Shown here: one piece after another, positions 1 to 10,901 of the stretch
How positions within the stretch are numbered: position 1 is the first letter of the stretch
Layout of the letters: each line of letters opens with the position of its first letter
NCBI RefSeq assembly: GCF_051020955.1
Contig: NC_135016.1
Span: 10,744,001-10,808,000 of the forward strand
Direction: 5' to 3'
Length of the DNA stretch: 64,000 bases
Origin: Megalopta genalis
Lineage: Eukaryota > Arthropoda > Insecta > Hymenoptera > Halictidae
Position numbers and translations under genes: made by a program
The notes under the pieces: generated by a model
Databases searched by the model: none
What the model saw: only the letters and a program-made list of their open reading frames with translations
Told to the model about the DNA's origin: nothing

Positions 1-250
1 TTACATTTTACTTTTACATTAATAGGTACCTAAATGTATTATTTAACGGTAACAATATTTATAACATTTTCTCTTGCATAGATACAAAATAACTCACCCT
101 TAAACTGACTTTAATCTTTGAATACCTCAAGCGTCCTAGGGTTAAGGTAACTAATGTTTATTTATACCGCCGGTTTACATTGTTCTCACGAATAATATCA
201 CAGTCGCGTGGCGCGAAAGAATAACCGTGGTGTCTCCGAACGGTTCCAAA
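1..250. other. unique AT-rich sequence
   Basis: AT-rich non-coding DNA leading up to the first hairpin MITE. I see no repeat, ORF of note or RNA gene here. Confidence 0.6.
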
Positions 251-252
251 TA

Positions 253-454
253 CAGTAAATTCTCCCTAATTCGCGCTCAGATTGTGCACAAGAATTAATA
301 ACGTTCGAAGAGGAGATGCGATTATTAACCTTGTTTTCGTAGTTCTTGACAATCGGTAATTGTAAAAACGAGCCGCAAGGCTCGAACGATCGTATCTCCT
401 GTTCCCAAATTGCCAATTTTTCCTATCCAAGCGCGAATCAGGGAGAATTCACCG
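253..454. mobile_element. family A hairpin MITE, copy 1
   Basis: Non-autonomous transposon with imperfect terminal inverted repeats. The left end reads CAGTAAATTCTCCCTAATT after a TA dinucleotide, and the right end is a decayed inverse of it (GGGAGAATTCACCG). The interior carries the family's second inverted pair: GAGGAGATGCGATTATT on the left and CGATCGTATCTCC on the right, around AACGAGCCGCAAGGCTCG. TA flanks and ends starting CAGT point to a Tc1/mariner-type origin (inference). There is no coding capacity. Compared with other copies the left arm has lost part of its GAGCCTTGCGGCTCG motif and the right TA flank has decayed to TC. Confidence 0.85.
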
Positions 455-951
455 TCGGTTGCAAAGCCTTATGTGATCGAACGACGCAACGTTACGGCAA
501 ATTCTGTAATAAAAGGGATGGAACATTCCGGACCGCAAAGGGTTAAGGAGACTCCGAATGATCAAAGTCTGCCAGGTTCTACCAGCCACGGACATCTGAC
601 AGGAGGCGGCCAGTAATTCAAGTCAACGCCTCTGATTGTCACTTAACGAGGTAACAGCCCCCGGGGGCAAATTGTTAGAGCCGATCGGACGGACGTGTTA
701 GGCCCCCGCTGCTGGTTCGTAACGCGACACCGCGTGGGCAGCGCAACACGAATGTTAATTGTTTACCGATGATACTTTATGAAGGTCGTGACTCAGTAGC
801 CCGCTCTTTGTAGGGTGCATGTTCGAGCATCGATTCGACATTTTCTAACGAGTACCTACCACGCGCGCCGTCCACCGAGAACGAAATATCGAGACCAACC
901 ATCGCACGGCCCGCGGGCACATTACTTCAAACTCTCCTACGTTAGCCGTGG
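455..951. other. unique GC-moderate sequence
   Basis: No recognisable gene. CpG-containing unique DNA with a 12-bp perfect palindrome GCCCCCGGGGGC at 657-668. Short open frames here lack any recognisable family and are treated as chance. Confidence 0.5.
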
Positions 952-1009
952 CCTCTCTCTCTCTCTCTCTCTCACTCACTCTCTCTTCTTCTCTCTCTCT
1001 CTTCTTTCT
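952..1009. repeat. (CT)n microsatellite
   Basis: Imperfect dinucleotide tract, CT runs broken by CACTCA and TTCTT interruptions. The open frames across it encode only Ser/Leu or Glu/Arg low-complexity peptide and are not genes. Confidence 0.95.
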
Positions 1010-1544
1010 ACTCGATGCTACTGATCTATTTGTCTTCGGTTGCCCGGGAATTGATTCGTGAAATTCGATCGCGATTATTGTTACGCCCCTGAGGTATGTA
1101 CTCGTCCTGCCCGTATCTCCATGGGTTTTCATATCGGTATAGCTTTTTTTAATGCACCCGGCAAGAGTAGACCGTAGATGGCCCGCGAATGGATCCGCGA
1201 ATGTATCAGCGAGCGTATCCGCGAATCTACATTTTCGCGCAAAATCGGAATAACCGGGAAATGTATTTTGTCTGAACGCTTCTGATCGCGCCGGATATCC
1301 CATCAAATTTCGCATTAACATTCTCATTTAACTTCGTCGCTGCAACATCATCTCCAACCTCGGCGAGTCACGGAAACGCTTGTTTGGGTTCGATTTCGAG
1401 ACCCGCTGTGTTCGTTTCGCTTTTCTCACTTTCAAAAGATCCATGAAAATTCTTGCATTTTTCGAGGATGCCATGCAACTGCGTTCGCTGCCTTTTTTTA
1501 AGCGCGACAAAGCGTGGAATGAATTAGGAATTGTTTCGAGATTT
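1010..1544. other. unique sequence with short 12-bp tandem repeat
   Basis: Mostly unique DNA. At about 1180-1230 there are four 12-bp units of the type TATCCGCGAATG. Because 12 is a multiple of three, the minus-strand frame stays open and reads as a repeated Ala-Asp-Thr/Pro peptide, which explains a 160-codon open frame that otherwise looks spurious. Confidence 0.6.
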
Positions 1545-1780
1545 GAGCCGTTTATTTTGAAAGTGGCATAAGTCACTTTGTTTTTAAGTCGATATATTTA
1601 AGGGTTTGCGTTTTAACACGTTTAAAAATATGGATGCTAACTTTCGAGAAGATTTACTTGTATTTGTTATCTCAGGGTACTGATATTTTTCTCAGTATAA
1701 ATAATTTCGTATAAATGTTAAAAAATCACCAGTTTTCATTACGGTAAAGTGATTTATGCCACTTTCCAAATAAACGGCTC
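1545..1780 (+). mobile_element. family B MITE, copy 1 (236 bp)
   Basis: Element with terminal inverted repeats of about 30 bp: the left end begins GAGCCGTTTATTTTGAAAG and runs into TGGCATAAGTCAC, and the right end is its inverse with one mismatch. It is flanked by a 4-bp duplication ATTT (1541-1544 and 1781-1784). A near-identical copy lies at 43828 and an inverted copy at 24885. It has no coding capacity. The superfamily is not clear: 4-bp ANNT duplications do not fit Tc1/mariner (TA) or piggyBac (TTAA). Confidence 0.9.
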
Positions 1781-1848
1781 ATTTGTAATTAATTTTCCTA
1801 CGAGCATCTAGATTCGTAGTTTCGAATTTGCACGCTATTGGTTACGAT

Positions 1849-2049
1849 TGGACTGTGGATTTTATGCATTTATGGCGGAACTGGATAGATCAAATGTAAA
1901 ACAGTAACAACTTTTATAGAATTCAAAGCTACTGTTTCATTAGTTTCGATTCACTAAAATTATTAAGAAAAGTGATGAATTCCTACAGATCTATTGTATT
2001 TTATAATTAGTGCTGACAGTTTTTATTTTGCATGAAAATCCGCGGTCTA
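1849..2049. mobile_element. family C hAT-type MITE, copy 1
   Basis: About 201 bp with short terminal inverted repeats (left TGGACTGTGGATTTTATGC, right the inverse with mismatches, ending GCGGTCTA). The flanks GTTACGAT and GTTATGGT match at 6 of 8 positions, which fits a decayed 8-bp target duplication as made by hAT transposases. The AT-rich interior resembles copies at 12629, 26595, 42160, 59979 and 63276. No coding capacity. Confidence 0.8.
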
Positions 2050-2139
2050 GTTATGGTCAAAGAGGAAAATGACATGACAGTGTGACATTGAAAATAATAT
2101 TATTATTTCAACGTTTGAAAACGATGCAATTTTAGCGTT

Positions 2140-2515
2140 AATCACAGTTCAACGTCATTTTTTATCGCAAATTACGGCAATGTTTTCACATATTTTAATG
2201 TCATGATTCAATTACGATACAAATTGTTGTCTTTTTGCATTTCGTGAACGTTCTACCAATCTACTAATCGCAGTTCAGAATCACTTTTCATTGGAAATTA
2301 CGCTAGTGTTTCAACATATTTCAATGTCGTAAATCAATTACGATGTAAATTGTTCCTTTTGTATTTCGTGGGCGTTCTACCAATCTACTAATCACAGTTC
2401 AGAATCGCTTTTCATTGCAAATTACGCTAATGTTTTACCATATTTTAATGTCATAAATTAATTACGCTATAAATCGTTGTCTTTTTGCATTTCGTGTACG
2501 TTCTACCGATCTACA
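2140..2515. repeat. 125-bp tandem repeat, three units
   Basis: Three diverged units of 124-126 bp. The anchor motif GTTCTACCAATCTACTAATC occurs at about 2250 and 2374, with a variant at 2500. Each unit also contains a CATATTTTAATGTCA-like segment and TTTTGCATTTCGTG. It is AT-rich and non-coding. I see no similarity to the 132-134-bp arrays further along. Confidence 0.9.
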
Positions 2516-3254
2516 ACCTTCGTAGAAACGGAGCCAGTACGCTGGAGAAGCGTTCCGTGCAGACAGTTATAAATGTGGAACACTGAAAATTGAATTTCTA
2601 ATTCCAGACTGCGGGCTGTCAGAACTTCGAAATCAACTTAGCACGTCCATGACCAAAACCCCAAAGCAAGTCCAGAAAAGATCGCACCATCAGTCACAGA
2701 TTCCAAAATCCGAATTAGAAGCGGCGATTTGCATTTCAGATCGGAAATCGGCAATCTCAAATTCAGATGTAAAGTTGAAGTTGTAAAAAAAAATTCGACG
2801 GAGTTTAAATTTCAAATTTTGGCGGGATCGGGACACGAATTTAGAATTTCAAATCCGACGGGGTATTATATCGCGCGGCGCACAGTGGCTTGCTATCTCG
2901 TTTATCGTGTTCGATATTATTTTAGTGTCTGTTTTTTCAAATTTTCGTAACTTCAAAACCGGCGCCTGTAAGCAGTTTCAATGTGCGTGTTGTTCGTCGT
3001 AACTGTCTAAGCTTTCGTATGAAACAAGTTCCTTGTCTAGTGCGTCGGAACATTTTTGTAAAACCCTTCTAGAAGTTTGTTGTTTTATTTTTGTTTAATT
3101 ATTGCTGCACATTCGTATATGGAATGCAATAATATATAAAAGATTAGTTAGAAACTGCGAGTAAATGCTTCCTTACGAGTTCTTAGCAGGCCCGGAAAAA
3201 AGGAAATTTTTGAAATAGCAAGTAGAGTATAAATATTTTTATGTATGAGTGAAT
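2516..3254. other. unique sequence
   Basis: No gene recognised. An open frame at 2729-2950 (73 codons) has no family I know and an AT-driven composition, so it is left uncalled. Confidence 0.5.
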
Positions 3255-3502
3255 TATTTAAATTAAAATATCATTTACGAACTTTGTTAATCTTCACTGT
3301 ACACCTTGCATACAAATTTCATATGGTACACATGAAGTGTCACGCACACCAGAATATTAAAACGGCTGTCACGGTTAAGCTACATATTATTTCGGGTCCG
3401 AAAAATTAGTAAATATTCTTCAGACGTTCTAAAGTAGAGGTGAACAGCGTTTTTCTTAAAAATATCACTTTTACGTAATAAAAAAATATCCGGAAAGTTC
3501 AC
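3255..3502 (+). mobile_element. family E fragment, copy 1
   Basis: Fragment of a dispersed composite repeat. It shares TTTGTTAATCTTCACTGTAC and the following 200 bp (AAACGGCTGTCACGGTTAA, GTAAATATTCTTCAGACG, CCGGAAAGTTCACGC) with 10530-10675 and 21301-21480. Here it stops right after GTTCACGC and is followed by AT-rich DNA and a (TA)n run, so the CAGGGTGT-type end seen in the other copies is missing. Confidence 0.8.
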
Positions 3503-3536
3503 GCATATATAAAATTATATATATTTTATTTATATA

Positions 3537-3538
<2 letters not shown>

Positions 3539-3578
<40 letters not shown>
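3539..3578. repeat. (TA)n microsatellite
   Basis: Uninterrupted TA dinucleotide run of about 40 bp directly downstream of the truncated family E copy. Confidence 0.97.
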
Positions 3579-3580
<2 letters not shown>

Positions 3581-4816
3581 TCCAGCCCTGGTTTTTAGTA
3601 TAAAATATTTCACTTGAATTACCGACTTTTGTCTTTAGTGTGATGTCCCCGCACATATAATTATTTAAAAAATATCTAATATTCTGAATTTTGAATCTTT
3701 TAAGGGTTATCAACAAATCTATACAAAATTTTCGTCCGAACGAAATACCCGAAAAATAATATTTCGACCACGATGAACGAGTTTCCAGCAGAGTACGCGG
3801 CGCGGGGGCGGCGGAGCGACAGGGGGTTGTCGACGAGGGTGGTCGGCGCCGCGAAATTCCGCGGGACATCCGGGTAAGAAATACGTTCGGATGCACTGCA
3901 CCAATTTACCAGCCAGTATCACGAAGACACGTCGAAGTTCTAAATTCACGATTTGCGCCAAAGTTCGACACTGTTTGTGCAGCATACGCCACGGTTAGTT
4001 TGCCGGTGGTCACGTGAGGCCGGGTCTCACGTCTTGTACCGGTACTATAGCTCGCATTCTGTTGGCCGGACACTTGGCGACGACCCATCCCTCATCCCTG
4101 TCCTAGCTGTCCGAGGCTCCTAGGCGCTGTCCAGTCACTGAACTCTCGAGCAACTTCTGTTATTATAAGTTAACCCCCAACCCCCCGCGCCGGCTGAACT
4201 CCGCCACCGGGCTGCTCAGATTATGGCCATCAGCCAGCGACGCGAGATCTGGGTAACGCCGTACCCCGGGCCAACTTTGCTTCGTTTGTATAAGGAAGTG
4301 TTTCGGGTCACACGAAGAATAACACGTCCAGCCTCTTGTCCGTTCTTCACCGATGTCCGCCAAGGTACTCCGGGGCTGATTCGAATCAGCCCGGGAAACC
4401 GGCCCGGGCCCCCAGGATTTTCCGGCATCGGGCGTAATCATCCATTAACCCTAAATCGCTCGACCTACCACTTAGACGGGTCAGTCATCGGTGAAATCGA
4501 GGTGTCCCCGCCAACGATTACCCGAGACGCAATTTTCTTCGGCCTTTGTTCCGCGTTTACGGTCAGCGCCACGCTTGTTTCGCACTTTCCTGGGACTTGG
4601 CTCGCGCGGACCTTGCAAAATTCAGCAATTTCAATGGATCCTTCTCTGGTACGGTGAACGCTATATTTTTGTTTGTATGTGTACAGTCGTTAAAGCGGTG
4701 TAAACTTTTTGAAACTGGACTGAATAACTTGAATTTTTTCAGTTGACAGAAGGACGATGACTATAATATATTTTTGTTTAAATTTTGCTGCTACGTCGAA
4801 TAACGAAAAAGAAATA
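3579..4816. other. unique, GC-rich in the middle
   Basis: Unique DNA, GC- and CpG-rich at about 3770-4650. It contains a 20-bp perfect palindrome at 4373-4392 centred on GATTCGAATC, followed by CCCGGG-rich sequence. Open frames on both strands (up to 144 codons) overlap each other and show no recognisable domain. I do not call a gene, although a degraded transposon terminal region cannot be excluded. Confidence 0.45.
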
Positions 4817-5149
4817 GAAACTCACGGTTTTTAACTTTCTTATATGAGTAACGAAAATTTCAAAAATGCGTTTTGTAGATCTCGGTAACCTGTACGCATG
4901 TCGAAATTTTCATCGAGTCACGCTGCAGGTCTTAAAAGGTGGAAAAAACTGCAGATTTCTGACAGTTTCGAAAGTGTAAAAAATCTGGACGAAATTGCGA
5001 TTTTCGCGATCTTTAATTGTTTGTCATAACAACGTGAACCGATTCCGATAAAATTATCAGCACGAATACAGATTATCAAGATTTATAAAACGCATTCATG
5101 AAATTTTCGTTATAGGCTCGGATAAAAGAGTTAAAAAATCGGAGGTTTC
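4817..5149. mobile_element. TIR element with about 70-bp inverted repeats
   Basis: Terminal inverted repeats of about 70 bp at about 75 percent identity. The left arm (4817-4890) contains GGTTTTTAACTTTCTTATA and CGAAAATTTCAAAAATGCG; the right arm (5075-5149) is its inverse and ends GGAGGTTTC. The spacer (4891-5074) is AT-rich without a meaningful ORF. This is a non-autonomous DNA transposon of unassigned superfamily; exact ends and target duplication are uncertain by a few bases. Confidence 0.75.
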
Positions 5150-6475
5150 ATTTACAAGTAATAAATTTATTAGAGAACGTGTGAAAGAAATTTTGGAAAT
5201 CTTGCAACCGAGAATCAATCACCGGACTTTTATCAGATCTTCATCGCAAATTTAAATTGCGACTATTGGTTTGTTCGTATTGAATATACATAGACCAATT
5301 AAAAACCACCGTTAATAAATCGAATACCTTAGACGTTCGGATAAACGAAAAACGACTTATTACATGTTACCGAAAAATTTGGCAGGAAAATCGAAAGTGT
5401 AATTGTCGAGTAACCTTGATACAACGCGAACGCCAATATTAATTCGGAAAATATTAATAAAGCAATCGGTCGAACAATGCGCAAGGATTAAATCAATACT
5501 GACCATTGACACGGGACTGGAATTTATTGCCATCCCCATAAATAACAACGCCGTGGGGGTGGTGTTTAACGGTGGGCCGGACCGCGCTTCGTTTCCAAGG
5601 GTTTATCAAAATCTCGTCTCGCGAATTGTAAATTGCGGATCCATTAAATTAGGAGGTCCGGATCCGTTGTAAATTCTATACGCTAAGTCGAACCGTGATG
5701 CCGCGTGTTCGTGGCAAAAAACCGCCTGGCAGTAGCTCTGGAAGGGCCGAAGAGAGTGAAACGAAAAGGCAGAGGCGAGCGAACGTGGCTGATTGTAAGT
5801 TATATGCGACGCGGTTCCCTTATATCTCCCCGGCAACTTTCCGCTCTCGTAAAGCTGCTTCGTGCTGTCTCCTTCGCGCCCTCTTTCCTCCTCGAAAACC
5901 CTCCTCGGACACGCCGGCGCGGCGCTTTTTAAAACCGGCGCAGATTACTCGCGAATCATTCCGACTGATCCCGCGCCGCGGCTCAAACAAAACGTCGTTA
6001 GCGTCACCGTAATTACAAGTTGTATAAAGCTCGTTCAACGGGTAACGCGATTCGCCGGCGACACCGTGCTCCGCGTCGCGAGAAATCGCAAACGCGACTT
6101 CGCGTCTTGCGACTTCAACGCGTTCGTTGTCGGCGTCATACGTGTCGCGATTCGCGCGGATGACGTCCAATTAATTTCGTGAACGTCGTTGCCCCAAATA
6201 ACGAAGTCACGCGTAACATATTACAATGTAGAGAAAGGCACTTATCTTCTCGTACGCTCCAAGTACAATAGCTTCCACCGAGGATCCTGTCTCGAACAAA
6301 TAACTTTCGCCAACGCACGAATCAACGCATTCAATCGGGTGACAGAAATATCAAAATATACCAACATTCGCGTCTCAAACATGTTAGGAGAACTCAGTTT
6401 GTCGCTTCCAGATATCATTGAATTACAAGAATATAAAACAACTATTTAGATGTACTATAAAACCCGGAACAATTA
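5150..6475. other. unique, CpG-rich from 5700 to 6190
   Basis: No gene recognised. From about 5700 to 6190 the DNA is CpG-dense and open frames occur in several overlapping frames on both strands, the pattern expected from composition rather than coding. A GTAAGT occurs near 5796 with no coding exon next to it that I recognise. Confidence 0.45.
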
Positions 6476-6939
6476 CAGTAAATTCTCTCCGATTGTCCCT
6501 CAGCTTGTAAACGAAAGTTGACAATTTGGGAACAGGAGATGCGATTATTCGACCCTCGCGGCTTTTTTCTATTGTTGTTGACAAAATCGGCGACTTCAAA
6601 AACGAGCTGCGAACCTCGAATAATCGTATCATCTTTTCCCAAATTGTTTATTTTTGTTTAACCCCTTGACATACCATTTTCTTCGCAGTTACTGCGATTA
6701 GAAATTTTTCGATTGCAATAATTTCTTAGAAGCGAAAGAAAATTGTTGCTTATTGTATGCCTAAATTTACTTGAATGCTTAAACATTGATGACAAGAGAT
6801 TAGAAATTTATTGCAATTTTAAAGGACAGAATAACAGCTATACTCGATAAATTATTACTAGAAATTTTCATGACGAATCGAACTCGTCAAAGTATGGCAA
6901 GGGGTTAAAAGCTGAGCGACAATTGGAGAGAATTCACTG
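6476..6939. mobile_element. family A hairpin MITE, copy 2 (split by nested element)
   Basis: Left part 6476-6657 starts TA-CAGTAAATTCTCTCCGATT and contains GGAGATGCGATTATTCGA and its inverse TCGAATAATCGTATCATC. The right terminal part 6909-6939 (AGCTGAGCGACAATTGGAG to TTCACTG) follows a 251-bp piggyBac-like insertion. Removing the insertion joins the GTTT and AAGCTG junctions as in intact copies. The host copy therefore pre-dates the nested one. Confidence 0.85.
6658..6908. mobile_element. piggyBac-like TTAA MITE nested in a family A copy
   Basis: Bounded by TTAA at 6658-6661 and 6905-6908. Terminal inverted repeats begin CCCCTTGACATAC on the left and CCCCTTGCCATAC read inward from the right (12 of 13 identical). 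TTAA duplications and C-rich ends are the hallmark of the piggyBac superfamily. The interior is AT-rich without coding capacity. The insertion interrupts the right arm of a hairpin MITE. Confidence 0.85.
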
Positions 6940-8390
6940 CATTCTGACTCGGAACGTAAGATTAGATTCGTTCGAGTCATTCGCGAGGATTAATAAAACT
7001 AAAAGGATTTGCTCTGTGCATAACTATTTTTCAAGTTGTCTGATTTGCAGTCTTGGAAGATTTCTCATAGCGAGTGTCATGGGGAAAGGATGAGTAGCGA
7101 TATTGGAATTTTATTCTCTAAACTCCAGATTCATTATGTTTTTCACTTCAATGTAAGGAATTAACTATTAACGTAGATGGAGGATATGTATGATTATTAT
7201 ATATATTATATGCATAATGCATCTTGATACATTTAGGGTGTTCGTAAATTCATAGAATACAAGATAACATGTGCATAAAATTGAATATATTCCTCATCCT
7301 GGTTTCCCGAAAATAATTCACGAACATTTGGATTCGCACGAAGATCTGCGTTTATATCACCGAATTAAAAGTTGTCGAACTTCCTCGTGATCATCGGGTG
7401 CGCTTCGAGGAGCGGATGAGATCCGCGTTCTCATAAAAATGCTCGGATCTCGACAGAACGGATTCCGGGAACGACCATGATCGAGTAATGACGTCGTCCT
7501 TGACTTTAAACGAGGGTCCGGCTCCTTCCTGAAAAAAGTCCGCGCCACTACGTTTTCGCGGGGCCGATATAATTCGCTGATTTTACTCGTCGCAGTCACG
7601 CACGAGTCCCGTGCGAGTAGATAAGTTAATGAAATCGGGGCCCGATATAGGTTGCTTTATGATCGAGATTGTTATGCGTATTCGTATAATACGGGCCCGG
7701 CCACGAATTGATTAACCGCGATCGAACGTCGGCCCGACTCGCCGGCTTAATTAAGTTATCGATTTATTTTCTGCATTGTCCACCGTAAACCCTGCACCCT
7801 CTTTCTCTCTTTCCTCCTCTTTCTCCCCGTACTCTCCCCCCGGCACCTATTGCTGTCTCTCTCCCTTCCACTCTCTCCTTCGCGAGCCGTAAGTAAACGT
7901 TTATGTAGCTCGTCACGTTCGGAGCAGGGAGTGCTCGGCCACTTACTCACCCACGAGGAAAGCTTGATGAAATCGACGCGTTGCGTGAATCTCGATACGG
8001 CGAGAGTTACGTCGATGCCCGGACCCTTTCTTTAAATCACGTACCCGAGAATTCCCTTGAATGAATATGGATGGTACATACCTGACTCCGGTAATTATTC
8101 CAGGGATTTAGCCGTGCGAGTAATTTCTAGGCTGCCGGTGTTTATGCAAATTCCGATCTTTATAGACCAATTTATAGAAACCGTCGGAGGCTCCGTATTC
8201 CAACGAGATTTCTATTAGCTGCCAAGTCAAATAAACATTTCGCTGATGGCCCGACTAATGGTGAAAGTACACCGATATGTCGGCGTTACCTGCAAATTCT
8301 TATTTGACTTGCAACATGCAGACGGCTCATCTGTCGCGGAAAGTTAATTTTTCTTAATCTCGAAGCGTTTCGATTCTTTATAGAGGTATA
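6940..8390. other. unique; GC-rich block 7350-8140
   Basis: AT-rich unique DNA, then a CpG-rich block. The latter has GGGCCCG-type motifs, a TTAATTAAG stretch and pyrimidine-rich sequence at 7795-7880. A CCGTAAGTAAACG sits near 7890. It may hold conserved regulatory DNA (inference from mixed AT-core and GC-rich composition), but I see no gene. Confidence 0.4.
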
Positions 8391-8706
8391 CAGGGTGTTC
8401 CCTAATTATGTTAATACTGGGAAAGGGGCGATTCCTGAAGTCATTTGAAGCAACTTTTTCCTTAGCGAAAATTCAATCCGTGGCTTTGTTTATGAGTTAT
8501 TAACGAAAAACACTGACCAATGAGAGGCGAGATGTGCTGGCGGGAGGCGGCTGAGCCAACTAGCGAACGAAGTCCAGTTCCGCTGATTGGCTCAGCCGCC
8601 TCCCGCCAGCTGAGCTTACTTCTCATTGGTCAGTGTTTTTCGTTAATAACTCGTAAACAAAGCCGCAGATTGCATTTTCGCTGAGGAAAAAGTTACTTCA
8701 AATGAC
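8391..8706. mobile_element. family D palindromic element, copy 1
   Basis: Begins TA-CAGGGTGTTCCCTAATTA and folds on itself. The left arm contains GAAGCAACTTTTTCCTTAGC, TTATTAACGAAAAACACTGA and GGCGGGAGGCGGCTGAGCC. The right arm carries the inverse of each in reverse order (8590-8706). The expected right tip ending ACACCCTG is absent: similarity stops after CAAATGAC. It belongs to the family whose two-ended copy lies at 20228-21711. No coding capacity. Confidence 0.85.
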
Positions 8707-8708
8707 GT

Positions 8709-9589
8709 CAAGAACGTATGTATATTCTGTAGATTTTCAAGTTAAAATTGCATTCATCGAGTTTAAAAATTATTCTCGTTCCTGCGCAACCGCGAGCGAT
8801 TTTTACCATATCATTTTACCTGTAGCGTCGAAAAGGTTTGCAAGATCGTCTTGTTGTTAAATAACCGAATAAATACAGCTAAGCAAAATTTGCTGATGCA
8901 GCATAAAGACGTTTCTTTATTCTTCTTTACAGCCTAAATTAATTTCTCGACCGTCATTTTCTTCGAGTAAAATTCGCGTAGCGTATTTATTTTCATAGCT
9001 GCTACACCAAAATCCTTCCTCAACACGTCGACACTTATGTCACTCATATTTGAACGATAGAGTTATCGTTCCATATAATAATTGGAGAATGCGCGAGGAT
9101 TGAAAAAGTAATTAATATCAGAAATCTGTATGGCTGGCGCGCTAAATAAGCAAACGCCGACACACAAACGTAAAATGAATAAATTATTTTATGAGCACGT
9201 AAAAATCCAGCGTACAATAATTTCGTTTCATACATTGTACAGTTGAAGGGTTTTTATCAAACTGCGGGTAAAAATTTAAAAACGTACTGAATAATGCAGA
9301 GACATAAAGTGTTCATTAAAACGGACAATGTAATATTTGCGCTTGTAGATCCAAAAAATTATTTCGAAGGTGATCCGGACATATATTTTATCAGCTAATG
9401 CCTCACCCGCATATTTTACGGCCGAAATGTGTATAATTTATCATTCGCTTCAGGAAATGTGAATGTTTGAATCGTGTACATAATGCGAATTGAAACGCGG
9501 AGTCATTGCTGTATCATTTTTAATTAGTGGTAGATCAATCTCTTATCACAGCGAGGAAATTACTGTTCGGATCCCTTTCTTATCAATTG
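8709..9589. other. unique AT-rich sequence
   Basis: AT-rich unique DNA before the minisatellite. I see nothing functional in it. Confidence 0.5.
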
Positions 9590-9948
9590 TTGTATAAAGC
9601 AATTTAGTTGCAATATCTACATTCTTATGTATGAACTATTTAGCATCAGTAATTAAATTCTTATATGATACTGATTAACATCAATGTCTACACTATGATA
9701 TAAGACTATTTATCATCAATATCTACACTGCTATATAAATCTATGATAAATCTATTTATCATCAATATCTCTACACTGCTGTATCAAACTATTTAACACC
9801 ACTATATACACTGCTATATAAATCTATGATAAATCTATTTATCATCAATATCTCTGCACTGATATATAAAACTACTTAACACCAATATCTACACCGCTAT
9901 ATAGATTTATTTATTATCAATATCTACACTGCTATATAGATCTATTTA
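9590..9948. repeat. 35-bp minisatellite, left part
   Basis: About ten diverged monomers of roughly 35 bp around the motif CTATTTATCATCAATATCTA followed by CACTGCTATATAAA. The array is interrupted at 9949 by a composite repeat and resumes at 10902 with the same monomer. Confidence 0.9.
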
Positions 9949-10335
9949 TGTCAAGGTCATGTCAAGGTTATGTCAAGGTCAACATATGAAATTTTTAAGC
10001 AAGGTGTACAGTGAAGATTAACAAAGTACGTAAATGATATTTTAATTTAAATAATTCCGTGTCCGAACACAGTTCAACGAATGATTCGCAAAGCTAATTT
10101 AATAAATAATGATCGTGTTAAAGGACGTAAGGGATATGTTTGTTAGAGAAATATGAACAATATTACCAATAACCTTGACATATCTTAAAAATTTCATATG
10201 TTCACCTTGACATAACCTTGACATAACCTTGACATGACCTAGACATGATCTTCACATAACCTTGACAGCAAGGTTATATCAAGGTTATGTCAATGTTATG
10301 TCATGGTCATGTCAAAGTTATGTCAAGGTCAATAA
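9949..10335. repeat. inverted array of CAAGGTTATGT 12-mers
   Basis: Short tandem units of the form TCAAGGTTATGT face each other. 9949-9992 ends ACATATGAAATTTTTAAG; 10181-10232 begins with the inverse CTTAAAAATTTCATATGT and continues into CCTTGACATAACCTTGACAT. A further block to 10335 switches orientation again. The arms could pair over about 45 bp. Confidence 0.8.
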
Positions 10336-10901
10336 TTCCGTGTCCGAGCACAGTTCAACGAATGATTCGCAAAGCTAATTTAATAAATAATAATCGTGCT
10401 AAAGTACGTAACGGATATGTTTGTTAGAGAAATATGAAGAATATTATCTATTGATATCTATTAGATACTCACCCATTTAGTTGTAAAATCCACTTCATGC
10501 ACGGAAATGTATGGAGGATAGTGCATTGACCTCATTTACGTACTTTGTTAATCTTCACTGTACACTTTGCTGACAAATTTCACATGTTGCACACAAGGTG
10601 TGTCATGCACACTAGAAAATTAAAACGGCCCTCACTGTTACGTAGTAAAAAAATTCCGGAAAGTTCTCGCTTCGTGCTTTGTTCAATACTTCGAACGCGG
10701 CTCGAGTCCGTCCCGACCATCTGTCAAAGCCTCGTGCTGCGGGCTCTCGAACTTCGCGTCGTCACCTCTCATTGGTCAGTGTTTTCCGTTAATAACTCGT
10801 AAGCAAGGCCGCGGATCGCGTTTTCGCAAAGGAAAAAGTCACTTCAAATGACCTCAGCTACCCCTCATTTTCGGCTGTTAAAATAATTGTGGAACACCCT
10901 G
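9949..10901. mobile_element. composite family D/E element inside the minisatellite
   Basis: A mosaic insertion. Its right end (about 10758-10901) matches the right arm of family D, including CATTGGTCAGTG, TTAATAACTCGTAAGCAAGG and the tip GGAACACCCTG. Its middle (10530-10675) matches family E. The left part has an inverted repeat built on ATGTCAAGGTT 12-mers and two direct copies of a 115-bp block (about 10051-10165 and 10332-10446). The left tip does not start with CAGGGTG, so the element is rearranged or 5-prime truncated. No coding capacity. Confidence 0.7.
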
